A stretch of 64,000 bases of DNA, from assembly GCA_903851195.1 (NCBI GenBank), contig CAINNJ010000004.1, positions 310,001 to 374,000 on the forward strand. Reading direction: 5' to 3'. The translations under genes and the position numbers were made by a program. The stretch is from an uncultured Acidobacteriia bacterium. GTDB taxonomy: Bacteria; Acidobacteriota; Terriglobia; Bryobacterales; Bryobacteraceae. Numbering within the stretch: the first letter of the stretch is position 1; each line of letters begins with the position of its first letter. Positions 50,189 to 59,485 of the stretch are shown here, piece after piece. The notes under the pieces are model-generated. The model made no database searches and was not told the DNA's origin. It was given only the letters and a program-made list of their open reading frames with translations.

Positions 50189-51841
50189 TCAGACCGGCGG
50201 CGAGGACGGCAGAAATTTTCCCAGTTTCGACTGAATAATGGCCTGAAACCACAAACGCTCACCCGTTTCGAGGATGAAACGCCCCACCAGCAGGACGAGC
50301 AGCACCACATAGACTCCGATCATTCCGGCGATGCAGCCCCCGGCCACCCACCGGTTCAGATGGGTCGCCGCAAAGTTCGCGGGCACGGCGAACAGCGCGG
50401 CCAGCACATAAGGAAACGCGCCTGGCAAAAAGACCGACTTCAGATACCGGCCGAAAGTGACGTTCATCAGCCGGTTGGCATGCATCACGAAATAAATGGC
50501 CGCCACGATGGTGGAGCCCGCCACCGCCGTTCCAATGCCCAGCACCGTCCACTTTCCCAGCACCAGGTAAGACAACGGGACGCTCAGCCCCAGCGCCACC
50601 ACGTTCGGAATATTGTAGTGAAACTCTTCGGTCGGGTGTCCGATGCCCCGCAGGATCGACGTGCCGGGACCCGTCATCAGATTCATCTGCGCGGCCAGCG
50701 TGAAGATCACCATCAGATACGCCGCGCCTTCATAGTGTTTGCCGATCCACACCGCCAGCAGCGGCCCCGGCATCAGCACCAGCACCGCGCAGATGGTGGC
50801 GGTCGCCAGGTTCACGTAACGCGCCCCCTTGATATAAAGCTTGCGGATCGATTCCCGCTGCTCCGGCGTGCCGGAAAGCCCCCCGTGCAGGTAAGACGCC
50901 GCAGGCACGAACGACGAGAGAAAACTCATGGCGAGCGAACTGGCCATATTCGGCAGTTTCTCGGAAATCTCCAGCAAGCCGGTAGCCTGGATGCCGACCA
51001 GCGCCGCGGCCAGCACGCGCTCAATGGAGTTGAGCGTCACGGCCAGCAGGCTTTGCAGCTGCACCACGCCGCCGAAGTTCAGCAGGATCCGCCCCGCCTC
51101 CCGCGAGCACAGCAGGGGCGAAACGCGCAGCCACTTGATCGTGCTCATGCTGACCAGCAGGGACAGCGTTATATCCACCAGCATGCGCGCCAGAAACGCC
51201 TCGGCCAGACCGCGAATGCCCCGCCCCATGCCCACCAGCGTGAAGATCAGAATGGTTTCCACCACATAACTGACCGCCCAGATCGCGTTCACCGTCGACG
51301 ACCGCTGCACGCCCACCAGCGCGTCGTGAAACACGGACAGGCTCATGGAAGCGAGGAAGACCGCCACCACCAGCAGCACCACCTCTTTGGCATCCGCGCG
51401 CAGCCCCGGCGCGATGTGCAGCCAGTCCACCACAATCGGCCAGAACCACCAGACACACGCGAACACCGTCGCGCAGGCCGGAATACTGACGCACAGGCCT
51501 GTCGAGATGAGCGAATTCGCCTTCGAAAACTCGCGCCGCGCGCTGTATTCCGCGATGTACTTGATGTAAACGCCGGAAAGCCCCATGGTGGAGATCCCGA
51601 TGTAAGCCACCAGAATAAAGGCGGCGGACCAGAGCCCGTAAGCTTCCAGCGTCACGTGCGCCAGCACGAACGGCGGAATGAAGAAACGGGTCACCATGTA
51701 CCCGATCTGTGCCAGCGTGCTGGCGGCGATGTTCCGGGAAAGCGCGTTGCGGACCGTGCTCGCGTGATTTTCCGTGACTTCGCTTTCCTCTGCGTGATTT
51801 TCCGTCGCTTGATTTTCCGTGACAGGCTGCGTCTCAGACAT
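50189..51841 (-). CDS. Wzx-type polysaccharide flippase
   Basis: Membrane protein of 550 residues with about 14 predicted helices, exporting lipid-linked oligosaccharide. Typical parts: RNIAASTLAQIGYMVTRFFIPPFVLAHVTLEAYGLWSAAF at the N-terminus and NLATATICAVLVLMPGPLLAVWIGKHYEGAAYLMVIFTLAAQM later. The ATG at 51841 overlaps the glycosyltransferase gene end by 8 bases. Between start and first helix is a five-residue repeat (VTENQ, ATENH, AEESE, VTENH) from a 15-bp tandem repeat. That hydrophilic tail is unusual for a flippase. It belongs with the Wzy-like gene following it. Confidence 0.92.
   Translation of the reverse strand: MSETQPVTENQATENHAEESEVTENHASTVRNALSRNIAASTLAQIGYMVTRFFIPPFVLAHVTLEAYGLWSAAFILVAYIGISTMGLSGVYIKYIAEYSARREFSKANSLISTGLCVSIPACATVFACVWWFWPIVVDWLHIAPGLRADAKEVVLLVVAVFLASMSLSVFHDALVGVQRSSTVNAIWAVSYVVETILIFTLVGMGRGIRGLAEAFLARMLVDITLSLLVSMSTIKWLRVSPLLCSREAGRILLNFGGVVQLQSLLAVTLNSIERVLAAALVGIQATGLLEISEKLPNMASSLAMSFLSSFVPAASYLHGGLSGTPEQRESIRKLYIKGARYVNLATATICAVLVLMPGPLLAVWIGKHYEGAAYLMVIFTLAAQMNLMTGPGTSILRGIGHPTEEFHYNIPNVVALGLSVPLSYLVLGKWTVLGIGTAVAGSTIVAAIYFVMHANRLMNVTFGRYLKSVFLPGAFPYVLAALFAVPANFAATHLNRWVAGGCIAGMIGVYVVLLVLLVGRFILETGERLWFQAIIQSKLGKFLPSSPPV
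51763..51822 (-). repeat. 15-bp tandem repeat, 4 units, at the 5' end of the flippase gene
   Basis: Plus-strand units CGTGATTTTCCGTGA (51763), CTTCGCTTTCCTCTG (51778, degenerate), CGTGATTTTCCGTCG (51793) and CTTGATTTTCCGTGA (51808). In the gene they encode TENH/Q-type pentapeptides, starting at about residue 6. Confidence 0.88.
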
Positions 51842-53081
51842 TGACCGCTCTCCGTTCCAACAGTCCCTCAAAGAGTTTCAAAGCCGTGCCCATGCGGGCA
51901 TCCCAGCCATAGTTTTCCTCGGCTCGGGCGCGGCCACGCAGACCACGCTGCCGCCACGCTTCCGGATTGGCGACGATATCCCGCAGCGCCGCGATTAAGT
52001 CGCGCACCAGCGGTTCCCGGCCATCCGCCGAGAGCGCCCGGCCAACCTGTTCGTCGACAATCTCCGCCGGACCGCCGTAATTCACCGCGATGATCGGCAC
52101 GGCCGACGCCAGGCTCTCCAGCAACACGGCGCCGCCCGACTCCCGCACACACGGCAGGCAGAACACGTGCGCCTCGCGCATCCGCCGCGCCACTTCCGGT
52201 AACGGCAAAGCCCCGGCAAGAGTCACCACGCCGGCGAGTTTCCGCGCTTCGGTCTCGCGCTCCAGAGCCGCTTTCACAGGCCCGTCGCCCACAATGGTCA
52301 CCTCGATCGGGAACTCGTCGCGCACGCGGTCCACCGCTTCCAGCAGCATGGAAACGCCCTTCGCCGGAATCAACCGCCCGACGAACAGCACGCGCAGCGG
52401 AACCTGTCCCGGAGGCGGCGGCGGTTCCTCCGCGGGCCGGAAGACCGACAGATCCACGCCGTTCTCGGACATCCGCAGCGTGCGGGCATGCTTCGGCAGA
52501 GCGGAGTCCGTCGCCCGATTCGCGGTCAGGATCAGCGCGGCTTTTTTCGTGCAGGCGAAGAAGCGGTCGAAGACGCGGCCCACGTCGCGAATCCGATAAA
52601 CCCAGGCGGAATCCGCGCCCATGATCTCCGGGAACGTCGTGGGCGAGTTCAGCCCACCGTTCCACGGCCCGACCACCAGCGGCGGCCCCATGCGATGCAG
52701 GCAGGAGGACGCCATCGGCGACACCGGCGTCACCGCATGCACGATGTCCCAATCGGCGCGGCGCTTGCGGAGTTGCCCCAGCACGGCGTGGTCGTAAACG
52801 AAAAAATCGCCCGAAGCGAGCAGGAAAACCGCGTGTTCGCTGTTCGGAAACAGCCGCGCGGCCGTGCGATAAAGCGGACCCGCGAACCACTCCGTATCGA
52901 TATAAATCACCTCGGAGCCCGGCAGCGGCGCGCCCGCTTTGGTGAGGCACTCTTGATTACGGATGTGCGTCACCAGCGTGACCTGCGCGCGGCGGGACAT
53001 GCGCGAATACCATTCCCACCCGATCTGCGAAACCGAGCCCATGCCCGGACCGCACTGGTAGGCGGACAGCAGAATCCTCAT
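51834..53081 (-). CDS. Glycosyltransferase family 4 (GT-B)
   Basis: 415 residues, GT-B fold. N-terminus MRILLSAYQCGPGMGSVSQIGWEWYSRMS; the C-terminal donor-binding half has RVLFVGRLIPAKGVSMLLEAV, VTIVGDGPVKAALE, and the EX7E-type motif in VFCLPCVRESGGAVLLESLASAVPIIAVNYGGPAE. Adds a sugar to the growing lipid-linked repeat unit. The ATG at 53081 overlaps the acetyltransferase stop (ATGA). An upstream in-frame extension to 53234 lies inside that gene and is rejected. Confidence 0.92.
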   Translation of the reverse strand: MRILLSAYQCGPGMGSVSQIGWEWYSRMSRRAQVTLVTHIRNQECLTKAGAPLPGSEVIYIDTEWFAGPLYRTAARLFPNSEHAVFLLASGDFFVYDHAVLGQLRKRRADWDIVHAVTPVSPMASSCLHRMGPPLVVGPWNGGLNSPTTFPEIMGADSAWVYRIRDVGRVFDRFFACTKKAALILTANRATDSALPKHARTLRMSENGVDLSVFRPAEEPPPPPGQVPLRVLFVGRLIPAKGVSMLLEAVDRVRDEFPIEVTIVGDGPVKAALERETEARKLAGVVTLAGALPLPEVARRMREAHVFCLPCVRESGGAVLLESLASAVPIIAVNYGGPAEIVDEQVGRALSADGREPLVRDLIAALRDIVANPEAWRQRGLRGRARAEENYGWDARMGTALKLFEGLLERRAVNV

Positions 53082-53665
53082 GCCGTGGCCGCTTCCTGAC
53101 GAATCGGTTTGGCGGGAACGCCGGCCACAATCGCGCCGGCGGGCACGCTGCGGGTCACCACCGCGTTCGCACCCACCACCGCATCGTCGCCAATGTGAAC
53201 GCCCGGCAGAATCGTCACGCCCCGCCCGATCCACACATTGCGCCCCAGTTCAATAGCCTTCGCGTCATGGCCGGAATCGCGCACCGCGACGCCCGGCACA
53301 AGCCGGTGATTGGCGTCGCGAATACTCGTATACTCCCCGATCATGCAGTTCGCGCCGATCTTCACCGAGGCGAAAGACACGATATGCGCGCCACGCGAAA
53401 TCACCACGTTGTCGCCGATCTCGATTGCGCCATCCGCCTCCGTCTCCAGATACAGTTCGCGATACAGAAACAGATTCCGCCCGGGCGAGATCCGGCCGGT
53501 CCCGCGAATCTCCGGCACGCCCAGCACCACCACCGAAGCATCCAGCCGCCCGGTAATCATCGATGCCATGCGGGCATGCGCCCACAGACGCCGCAGCCCT
53601 TCGCCCTTGCCGGCGAGTCGCGCGGCCGGGGCCAGCACGGCGCCGAGAATACTCTTGAGACTCAT
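53078..53665 (-). CDS. Hexapeptide-repeat acyltransferase
   Basis: 195 residues, left-handed beta-helix type: repeated [LIV]-G-x4 segments in GDNVVISRGAHIVSFASVKIGANCMIGEYTSIRDANH, LGRNVWIGRGVTILPGVHIGDDAVVGANAVVTRSVPAGAIVAGVPAKPIR. The catalytic His is likely the one in DANHRLVPG. Resembles WcaF/maltose acetyltransferase-like enzymes that O-acetylate sugars in exopolysaccharide. Overlaps both neighbours by 4 bases. Confidence 0.9.
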   Translation of the reverse strand: MSLKSILGAVLAPAARLAGKGEGLRRLWAHARMASMITGRLDASVVVLGVPEIRGTGRISPGRNLFLYRELYLETEADGAIEIGDNVVISRGAHIVSFASVKIGANCMIGEYTSIRDANHRLVPGVAVRDSGHDAKAIELGRNVWIGRGVTILPGVHIGDDAVVGANAVVTRSVPAGAIVAGVPAKPIRQEAATA

Positions 53666-54669
53666 TGCGCCGCGCCCTTGTATTCGATGAGGCCCCGCGC
53701 CTTGCCAGCCTTGCGATCGCTGCGGTACTGCAGTTGTCCCAGCAGGATCGGCAACTGCTGCAGATGCGAGTGCACGCCGTAAAGCAGCAGCGTGGAGAAA
53801 GGCGCCGATTTCCAGCGCGCCTTCAGAGCCGTGCGGAGGATCAACAATCCGAACACCGCGAGCGCCAGCAGCCCGGGCACCAGACTCAGCAGGGCGACCG
53901 ACCCGGCCACGCCGGCAGTCGCGATCGCGAGCAACATCGTCGCGCTGCGGCGATTGCGCCGCGCGTCTTCTTCCCAGAACGGCAGGCCCGTATCGCGGAA
54001 GCGTTCGGACACCTCGGCATAGGCATAGCCGGCGCGTGTCGCGCGCTTCCAGTACTGGCTCCAGGAGGTCATCGCCAGATCGTGTCCGGTCATCGCGCGG
54101 TCAACATGCAGAATCTTCCAGCCCGCGGCCCGCATCCGGCGGCACATCTCCGGTTCTTCGCCGGCGATCAGCGTTTCGTCGTAACCGCCCACCTGTTCGA
54201 GCACCGCGCGCCGCATCAGCGCGTCGCCGCCGCAGAAGTCCGTGATGCCGGGCGGATAAATCCAGTCGAGATCCAGCACCCGGTTGAAAATCGTCTTTTC
54301 CGGATGGATCTCCCGCCGGTGCCCCCAGACTATGGCGATTTCGGGCGTGAAGTCGCGCAGCGAATCGACCACGAAACGGGGATGCAGTATGGTGTCGCCA
54401 TCGAGGAACAAAACGAACGGAGCGGACGCCGCGCGCCACCCCGCGTTGCGGCCCAGCGCCGCCGTGGGGCGTTTGGGCTGCACCACAATCACCTTCGCCC
54501 CGAATGATTCCGCCAGCTGCGGACTGCCGTCGGTAGACGCCGAATCCACGTAAATAATCTCGACCTCGCCATCCGGCTTCTCCATTGCCCGGATGGACTG
54601 CAGACAGCGCTCCAGGCGCCCGCCTTCATTGCGCCCGATGACGACGACGGAAAGTACAGGTGTGCTCAC
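53662..54669 (-). CDS. Glycosyltransferase family 2 with C-terminal membrane helices
   Basis: 335 residues. GT-A signatures: LSVVVIGRNEGGRLERCLQSI, IIYVDSASTDGSPQLAESF, and the DxD-type FVLFLDGDTILHP; CGGDALMRRAVLEQVGGYDETL follows. C-terminal hydrophobic helices (LLAIATAGVAGSVALLSLVPGLLALAVFGLLIL) anchor it to the membrane. Adds a sugar in repeat-unit synthesis. The start overlaps the upstream gene stop by 4 bases. Confidence 0.92.
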   Translation of the reverse strand: MSTPVLSVVVIGRNEGGRLERCLQSIRAMEKPDGEVEIIYVDSASTDGSPQLAESFGAKVIVVQPKRPTAALGRNAGWRAASAPFVLFLDGDTILHPRFVVDSLRDFTPEIAIVWGHRREIHPEKTIFNRVLDLDWIYPPGITDFCGGDALMRRAVLEQVGGYDETLIAGEEPEMCRRMRAAGWKILHVDRAMTGHDLAMTSWSQYWKRATRAGYAYAEVSERFRDTGLPFWEEDARRNRRSATMLLAIATAGVAGSVALLSLVPGLLALAVFGLLILRTALKARWKSAPFSTLLLYGVHSHLQQLPILLGQLQYRSDRKAGKARGLIEYKGAAQ

Positions 54670-55745
54670 GCCAGTTGCTCCATCAGAATGCGGCGGTAGT
54701 CGCCCACTCTGGCCGGTTCGGAATAGCGGGTCGCCAGCAGCAGGTCGCCCTGCGCCACCACCGCGTTCAGTTTCTCCGGGCTCAGGCCCGCGATGTATCG
54801 CAGTTTCTGCCGCAGACTTTCCGCATCGTTGGCGCGGAAATGAAAGCCGGAAACCTCGTCGGTCAGCAGCGACCCCGCGCCGCCCGCATCCGGAGCCAGC
54901 ACCGGCACACCCGCCGCCATGGCCTCGATGATCGCCAGCCCGAACGGTTCCACGGGGCAGAGATGCACCAGCAGGTCGGATTGCGCCAGCGCTTCATCCA
55001 CGGTCGACGAAAAGCCCTCGAAAATCACGTTCAGCCGCGAACTTGCCGCGCGCTGTTTGAGCGCCTCCGTGTTCCAGCCCGTGCCGAACACGCGGACTTC
55101 ATAGGGTACCGCTTCCGGATCCCCTTCGAGAGCGTCTCGTTCGAGCGCTTCCAGGAGCAAATCCACCCGCTTTTCCGGATCCAGGCGGGAGATCACGATG
55201 AGCCTGCGCACGCCGCCGCCCGCGAACGGTTCGCGCCGAGGGCAGGACGCCACGCGCTGCGGCGGCAGAAAATTCTCAATCACCCGGATCTGCGCCGCAT
55301 TCACGCCGTTCGCGATCAGACGCTCACGCACGTAACTCGACACCGCCACGAATTCCACGGGCCGGTTGTTGAGCTTCGCCTTGCGGCCGTAACTGAGCTT
55401 TTCCGACGCGCCCCCGTGCACCAGATGCAGGTGCGCCACCCGCCGCCGATACACCAGATTCAGCGCCAGGCAGACCGACGAGTGCATCACGCCCGTGGCC
55501 AGAAACGCGATCTTCTTCGACCGCGCGAACACCGGTCGCAGCCCGCTGGCGAACTGCCACGCATTCTGAAACGGAAGCGTCTCAAACCCGCTGCGCCGGG
55601 CCTCTTCGATCGCCGGACCCGGTGGCGCCATAATGATCGGCGCGAAGTCCTCCACCAGTCCCGCCGCGGTGGAGAGCGCCATGCGCTCGGTGCCGTAGAG
55701 ATTGCCGCTGTGCAGGGCGTACACCAGGGGAATTCTCATGTCCAT
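54666..55745 (-). CDS. Glycosyltransferase family 4 (GT-B)
   Basis: 359 residues. Starts PLVYALHSGNLYGTERMALSTAAGL (residues 6-30), a typical GT4 acceptor-site opening with glycines. The donor site is in RLIVISRLDPEKRVDLLLEAL and EPFGLAIIEAMAAGVPVLAPDAGGAGSLL (EX7E). The gene start overlaps the Wzc-like gene end by 10 bases. Member of the exopolysaccharide operon; sugar specificity unknown. Confidence 0.92.
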   Translation of the reverse strand: MDMRIPLVYALHSGNLYGTERMALSTAAGLVEDFAPIIMAPPGPAIEEARRSGFETLPFQNAWQFASGLRPVFARSKKIAFLATGVMHSSVCLALNLVYRRRVAHLHLVHGGASEKLSYGRKAKLNNRPVEFVAVSSYVRERLIANGVNAAQIRVIENFLPPQRVASCPRREPFAGGGVRRLIVISRLDPEKRVDLLLEALERDALEGDPEAVPYEVRVFGTGWNTEALKQRAASSRLNVIFEGFSSTVDEALAQSDLLVHLCPVEPFGLAIIEAMAAGVPVLAPDAGGAGSLLTDEVSGFHFRANDAESLRQKLRYIAGLSPEKLNAVVAQGDLLLATRYSEPARVGDYRRILMEQLA

Positions 55746-57940
55746 AATTTCCGTCCCACCCAGCCGGTGGTATCCGGTCCGGTTCCGGTTTGAAATTCAT
55801 GCCGCGCCGCGCGGGCGAACCCGTCGGCCGCGTCCAGTCGGACGCGATTCAGAATGGCGGAAACGGCCGGCACGCGGATCCGTTCCAGACACGCGGCCGC
55901 GCGCTGCACTTCCATCTTCGTCACCACGCCCGCCTCGATCACCATGATGGTGACGTCCACTCCCCGCGCGATGAACTCCGCGTCCACCGACGCCAGAATC
56001 GGCGGCAGATCCACCAGCACAATCGAGTACGCATCGGACGCCGCCCGCAGGATCTCGATCAGCCTCTGGATATCGGGCAGGTTCTTCTGGTCTTCCACAT
56101 CGCCTACCGCGACATGATCGGGCATGGAGGCGTCGCCCGGCACCACGGCGTCGGCGAACTCCTGCGTCCCCTGCAGCACCACGGTCAGCCCGCGATCGTC
56201 GGGACTGCGATAGCGGGGATCGGCCCGGTAGGCATTGGCTTCCACAGCAAGCGCCGAGACGCCCAGGCTGCGCAGCGCGGCGGCCGTGTCGATCACCAGC
56301 GTCGACGTGCCGCCTCTCGCCTTCACCGACGTCATGGCGAAAATCCGGCTGTTGTGGGCCTGCTGGTCCTGCACCATCCGGCTGGCCAGGCGAAGGCTCT
56401 GCTCCCGGGCAAAGTCCGGCCCCGCCTCGCTCTTTTCGAGCAGCCAGCCCACCGGCGCGAAGCCCAGCAGCTTTTCCACGTCGCGCGGCGAATGCAGACG
56501 CGGATCGAACATATCGGCGGCCACGGGAACCAGCAACCCCAGCACCAGTCCCAGCACCAGCACGCCCGCAATCAGGTTCTTCCGTCCGCCCTTCTCCGGC
56601 GTCGTGGGCTTGCGCGCGGCGGAAAACATACGGACGAAACCGGGCGCGCTCTTCTCCAGCGAAAGAGAGTCGATGCGGTCCTGGATGCCGTCGATCCGCT
56701 TTTGCGCCTGATCGATCGAATTGCCCAGCTGAATGCCTTCCTGATAGTTCTTCGTGAACCACGCCGTTCTCGAAGCCTGCTGCTCCAGTTCGGCGTTCAG
56801 CTTCTCCACGATGCGAAGCGTTTTGTACGCCTCCGCCTTCCGCTGATCGGTAATGCTTTTGGCCGCGGCATCCACCAGTTTTTGGTGCAGTTCATCGAGT
56901 TGGCGGTCCATTTCAGCCAGTTCCCGCTCCGCGGCGCGCCGCCCGGGGTGGTCCGGCGACAGGCCGTTCATCAGGGAAAGCAACTGCGTCCGGCGCGAAC
57001 CCTGACTGCTGACCAGGCTGGTCAGAGCCAAGTCCCGCGAAGCCTCCTGCTCCGCGATGGACCGCAGTGAATCCGCCCCGCCCGCCCTCTGTTTGCCGTC
57101 ATAGGCCGCCAGTGCCGCTTCGGTCTGGATATTCTGAACGCGGGCGCCCGCCAGCGCTTCTCTGGCGCTGGCCAGCAGATGATCGTACGGGTTGACGAAA
57201 TTATTCGAGAAGCTGCTGACGCCCAGTTCCTGCCCGATGTCCAGCCGCCGCTGTTGCTTCTCCGCGATCTCCTGTTCGAGGCGAGTCCTGTCCCGGATCA
57301 GATTCCGGATGCGCTCGTCGCTCGCGTAGAACTCTTCCGCTTTCGCCTTGCTGATGAAGGTGGTCAGAACGCCGTTGACCAGTTCCGCAAGGCCCTCGGC
57401 CTTACCGCCCTGCAGCGACACGGCAATCTGGTACGTATCCGGCACCGGACTGATCTGCAGCGCGCCCTGCAGGCGTTCCGCGGCATGCTCCACGGTCTCT
57501 TTCGGTGTCAGAAAGAAGGAGTTGTTTTGTCCCGCCTTGCGCAGCGCCTCGACCAGAATGTCGTACCGGTTGATCGTCTTGGCGTTCTGCTGCACGTATT
57601 GCCGGTACTGCTGATCGGACTGCAGTTCGTGCTCCACCGAATCCTGCAGATTCGCCAGAAAGCGGGGCGAAATGTAAATCACCGCCGTAACGCCGTACTG
57701 CGGCTTCCCTTTCATCCACGCGACCGGCGTTCCCGCCAGCACCACGAAAATCGCGACCACGAGGGCGACCATCCGGTGCCGGTTGAAACTCCGGAGGACG
57801 TCGATGCCGCCTCCTCCCGGAGCCGGTATCACGATCGGAGGACGGCCCTCGCCGACCGGCGCGGGTCCACCCGTGGCCGGCGCGACGGCGGGAACCACCG
57901 CGACCTGATTCTCCAACGATGGCTGCGGGGCGCTGCTCAT
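55736..57940 (-). CDS. Wzc/GumC-like polysaccharide co-polymerase with degenerate BY-kinase domain
   Basis: Inner-membrane chain-length regulator, 734 residues. N-terminal Pro/Gly tail, transmembrane helix 1 (MVALVVAIFVVLAGTPVAW, about 57-75), a long periplasmic coiled-coil domain (about 180-430), transmembrane helix 2 (LIAGVLVLGLVLGLLVPVAADMF, about 480-502), and a cytoplasmic domain resembling BY-kinases. In that domain the Walker A region reads TSVKARGGTSTLV with no Lys in the GKS/T position, the second (Walker A') motif is LAVEANAYRADP with Asp residues lost, while VLVDLPPIL (Walker B) remains. No tyrosine-rich tail. It may therefore lack kinase activity and only couple export to polymerisation. 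The start overlaps the Wza-like stop by 4 bases. Confidence 0.9.
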   Translation of the reverse strand: MSSAPQPSLENQVAVVPAVAPATGGPAPVGEGRPPIVIPAPGGGGIDVLRSFNRHRMVALVVAIFVVLAGTPVAWMKGKPQYGVTAVIYISPRFLANLQDSVEHELQSDQQYRQYVQQNAKTINRYDILVEALRKAGQNNSFFLTPKETVEHAAERLQGALQISPVPDTYQIAVSLQGGKAEGLAELVNGVLTTFISKAKAEEFYASDERIRNLIRDRTRLEQEIAEKQQRRLDIGQELGVSSFSNNFVNPYDHLLASAREALAGARVQNIQTEAALAAYDGKQRAGGADSLRSIAEQEASRDLALTSLVSSQGSRRTQLLSLMNGLSPDHPGRRAAERELAEMDRQLDELHQKLVDAAAKSITDQRKAEAYKTLRIVEKLNAELEQQASRTAWFTKNYQEGIQLGNSIDQAQKRIDGIQDRIDSLSLEKSAPGFVRMFSAARKPTTPEKGGRKNLIAGVLVLGLVLGLLVPVAADMFDPRLHSPRDVEKLLGFAPVGWLLEKSEAGPDFAREQSLRLASRMVQDQQAHNSRIFAMTSVKARGGTSTLVIDTAAALRSLGVSALAVEANAYRADPRYRSPDDRGLTVVLQGTQEFADAVVPGDASMPDHVAVGDVEDQKNLPDIQRLIEILRAASDAYSIVLVDLPPILASVDAEFIARGVDVTIMVIEAGVVTKMEVQRAAACLERIRVPAVSAILNRVRLDAADGFARAARHEFQTGTGPDTTGWVGRKLWT

Positions 57941-58929
57941 TTCACTAAAGAACCGAGAATGGCGAACGACGTCACCGGTCCCACTTTTTGCAGCAGATAA
58001 CCGAACTTCCCGAGCGTCCGCTTGGGTACGTAGATGATGTCGCCCTCCTCCAGCGCCGTATTGCGGGTGGGCGGCGAATCCAGCAGCGCTTTCAGGGAAA
58101 TCTCCTGGTGCGCCCCGGTGCTGGCCCGCACGAGGATCATCTTCGTGTCCTTGGCATCGTCATTCACGCCACCCGCCTGCGTAAACGCGTCGAGAAACGA
58201 CATGTCGGGAGTCAGCCGGAACGCGCCGGGTTTCTGCACCTGCCCGAGCACGTAAACAAGCTGATCGCCGGCATCCGGCATATAGACCAGATCGTTGCGC
58301 GAAAGACGGATATTCAGTGTCAGATTCCCCTGGCTCACCAGGGCTTTCAGATCGATCCAGATCATCTGGTCCTGGCGGATGACGGCGCAGCGGCCCAGGC
58401 CCGCCTTTTCCGATCCCGCGCCCATCGGCAGCGCGCCGGCCCGCGTAATCACGTCGAGCAGCGTCGGCTGCGATTCGAACTGCAGCGCCCCCGCCTGGCC
58501 GACGCGCCCCAGAATATAAACGCGGAACGAGGTATAGCGATCCACCCGCACCGTTACCGAGAGGTCCGAATAATACTTCGCCAGCGGTCCGGCGATAGTC
58601 GCCTGCGCCTCTTCGCGTGTCAGTCCGGCGACGGTCAGAACGCCGGTCAGCGGCACGGTAATCTTCCCGTCGGGACCGATGATATGGTGCGCGGAGAGCT
58701 CCGGATGCGCCCAGGCTTCGACCGTAATCTCGTCACCCGGGCCAAGCGTGTAATTATTCACCGGAGGCGCTTCGAAGGCACGGATCAGATCTTCCGCCGT
58801 GATGGTGTTCACCTTCGAACGGATTTTGAACGCGCCGGCAGGTTCCTGCGCGAAAACGATTGCGCCCCCAAGAGCTGCGACCGCAAGAACGGGCAGCAGC
58901 ACGCCCCGCTTTACGGCCAGTCCCCTCAT
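57937..58929 (-). CDS. Wza-like polysaccharide export protein with SLBB domains
   Basis: 330 residues with a signal peptide (LAVKRGVLLPVLAVAALGGAIVFAQ, about 4-28); no lipobox Cys. The polysaccharide-export domain is NNYTLGPGDEITVEAWAHPEL (about 60-80) with PDGKITVPLTGVLTVAGLT; two SLBB domains follow (VYILGRVGQAGALQF and VYVLGQVQKPGAFRLTPD). A final hydrophobic end (SFAILGSLVK) is short. It should form the outer-membrane or periplasmic export conduit. ATG 58929 overlaps the upstream stop (ATGA), so the longer open frame to 59427 is not used. Confidence 0.92.
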   Translation of the reverse strand: MRGLAVKRGVLLPVLAVAALGGAIVFAQEPAGAFKIRSKVNTITAEDLIRAFEAPPVNNYTLGPGDEITVEAWAHPELSAHHIIGPDGKITVPLTGVLTVAGLTREEAQATIAGPLAKYYSDLSVTVRVDRYTSFRVYILGRVGQAGALQFESQPTLLDVITRAGALPMGAGSEKAGLGRCAVIRQDQMIWIDLKALVSQGNLTLNIRLSRNDLVYMPDAGDQLVYVLGQVQKPGAFRLTPDMSFLDAFTQAGGVNDDAKDTKMILVRASTGAHQEISLKALLDSPPTRNTALEEGDIIYVPKRTLGKFGYLLQKVGPVTSFAILGSLVK

Positions 58930-59471
58930 GAAGAGGCACTCCCGGCGGCTGCGGACGCCACGGCTTTCGGCCGGATTTTCGCGGGCACGCCGACCGCGAT
59001 GGAATTGGCGGGCACGTCCGTCAGAACCACCGCATTGGCCCCGATGCTCACATCGTCCCCGATGTGGATCACGCCGTGGATCACGCCCAGAATCACCGCA
59101 CCGGCACCGATATCCACGCGGTTGCCGAACACCGGCGCTCCCGGCTGTCCCGTGCGCCGCAGGCCCACCGTCACCCCGTTCCGGATAATGCAGTCGTCCC
59201 CGAAAACCGCGTCGCCGCTGATGATGATCCCGCCGAAGTGCTCGATCTGAAACCGCCGTCCCACCGTTGCCTCGCAGGGCAGATCGATACCCGTCAGAAT
59301 CTGGCTGGTCAGCTTGAGGATCCGGTAAATCAGGGACAGGAACTTCCGCAGCGGCGCCGGCCGGACCGTGTAGCGCCAGCGCCCAAAGCGGTACACCACC
59401 ATGACCCAGAGGCCCTGCCGGGACCACCCGCCTTCATATGTTCGCCAGTCTTCGCGGAGGTTCTCAAACAT
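58926..59471 (-). CDS. Serine O-acetyltransferase-like (left-handed beta-helix) protein
   Basis: 181 residues from the ATG at 59471 (AAGGGA 5 bases upstream). The N-terminal helical part MFENLREDWRTYEGGWSRQGL resembles the CysE start; the C-terminal hexapeptide helix has IEHFGGIIISGDAVFGDDCIIRNGVTVG and IGDDVSIGANAVVLTDVPANSIAVGVPAK. Within an exopolysaccharide operon such proteins (WcaB/CpsE-like) usually acetylate sugars rather than serine. A longer open frame to 59708 runs inside the GT2 gene and is rejected. 14 bases separate it from the upstream GT2. Confidence 0.9.
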   Translation of the reverse strand: MFENLREDWRTYEGGWSRQGLWVMVVYRFGRWRYTVRPAPLRKFLSLIYRILKLTSQILTGIDLPCEATVGRRFQIEHFGGIIISGDAVFGDDCIIRNGVTVGLRRTGQPGAPVFGNRVDIGAGAVILGVIHGVIHIGDDVSIGANAVVLTDVPANSIAVGVPAKIRPKAVASAAAGSASS

Positions 59472-59485
59472 GGAATTCCCTTGCG

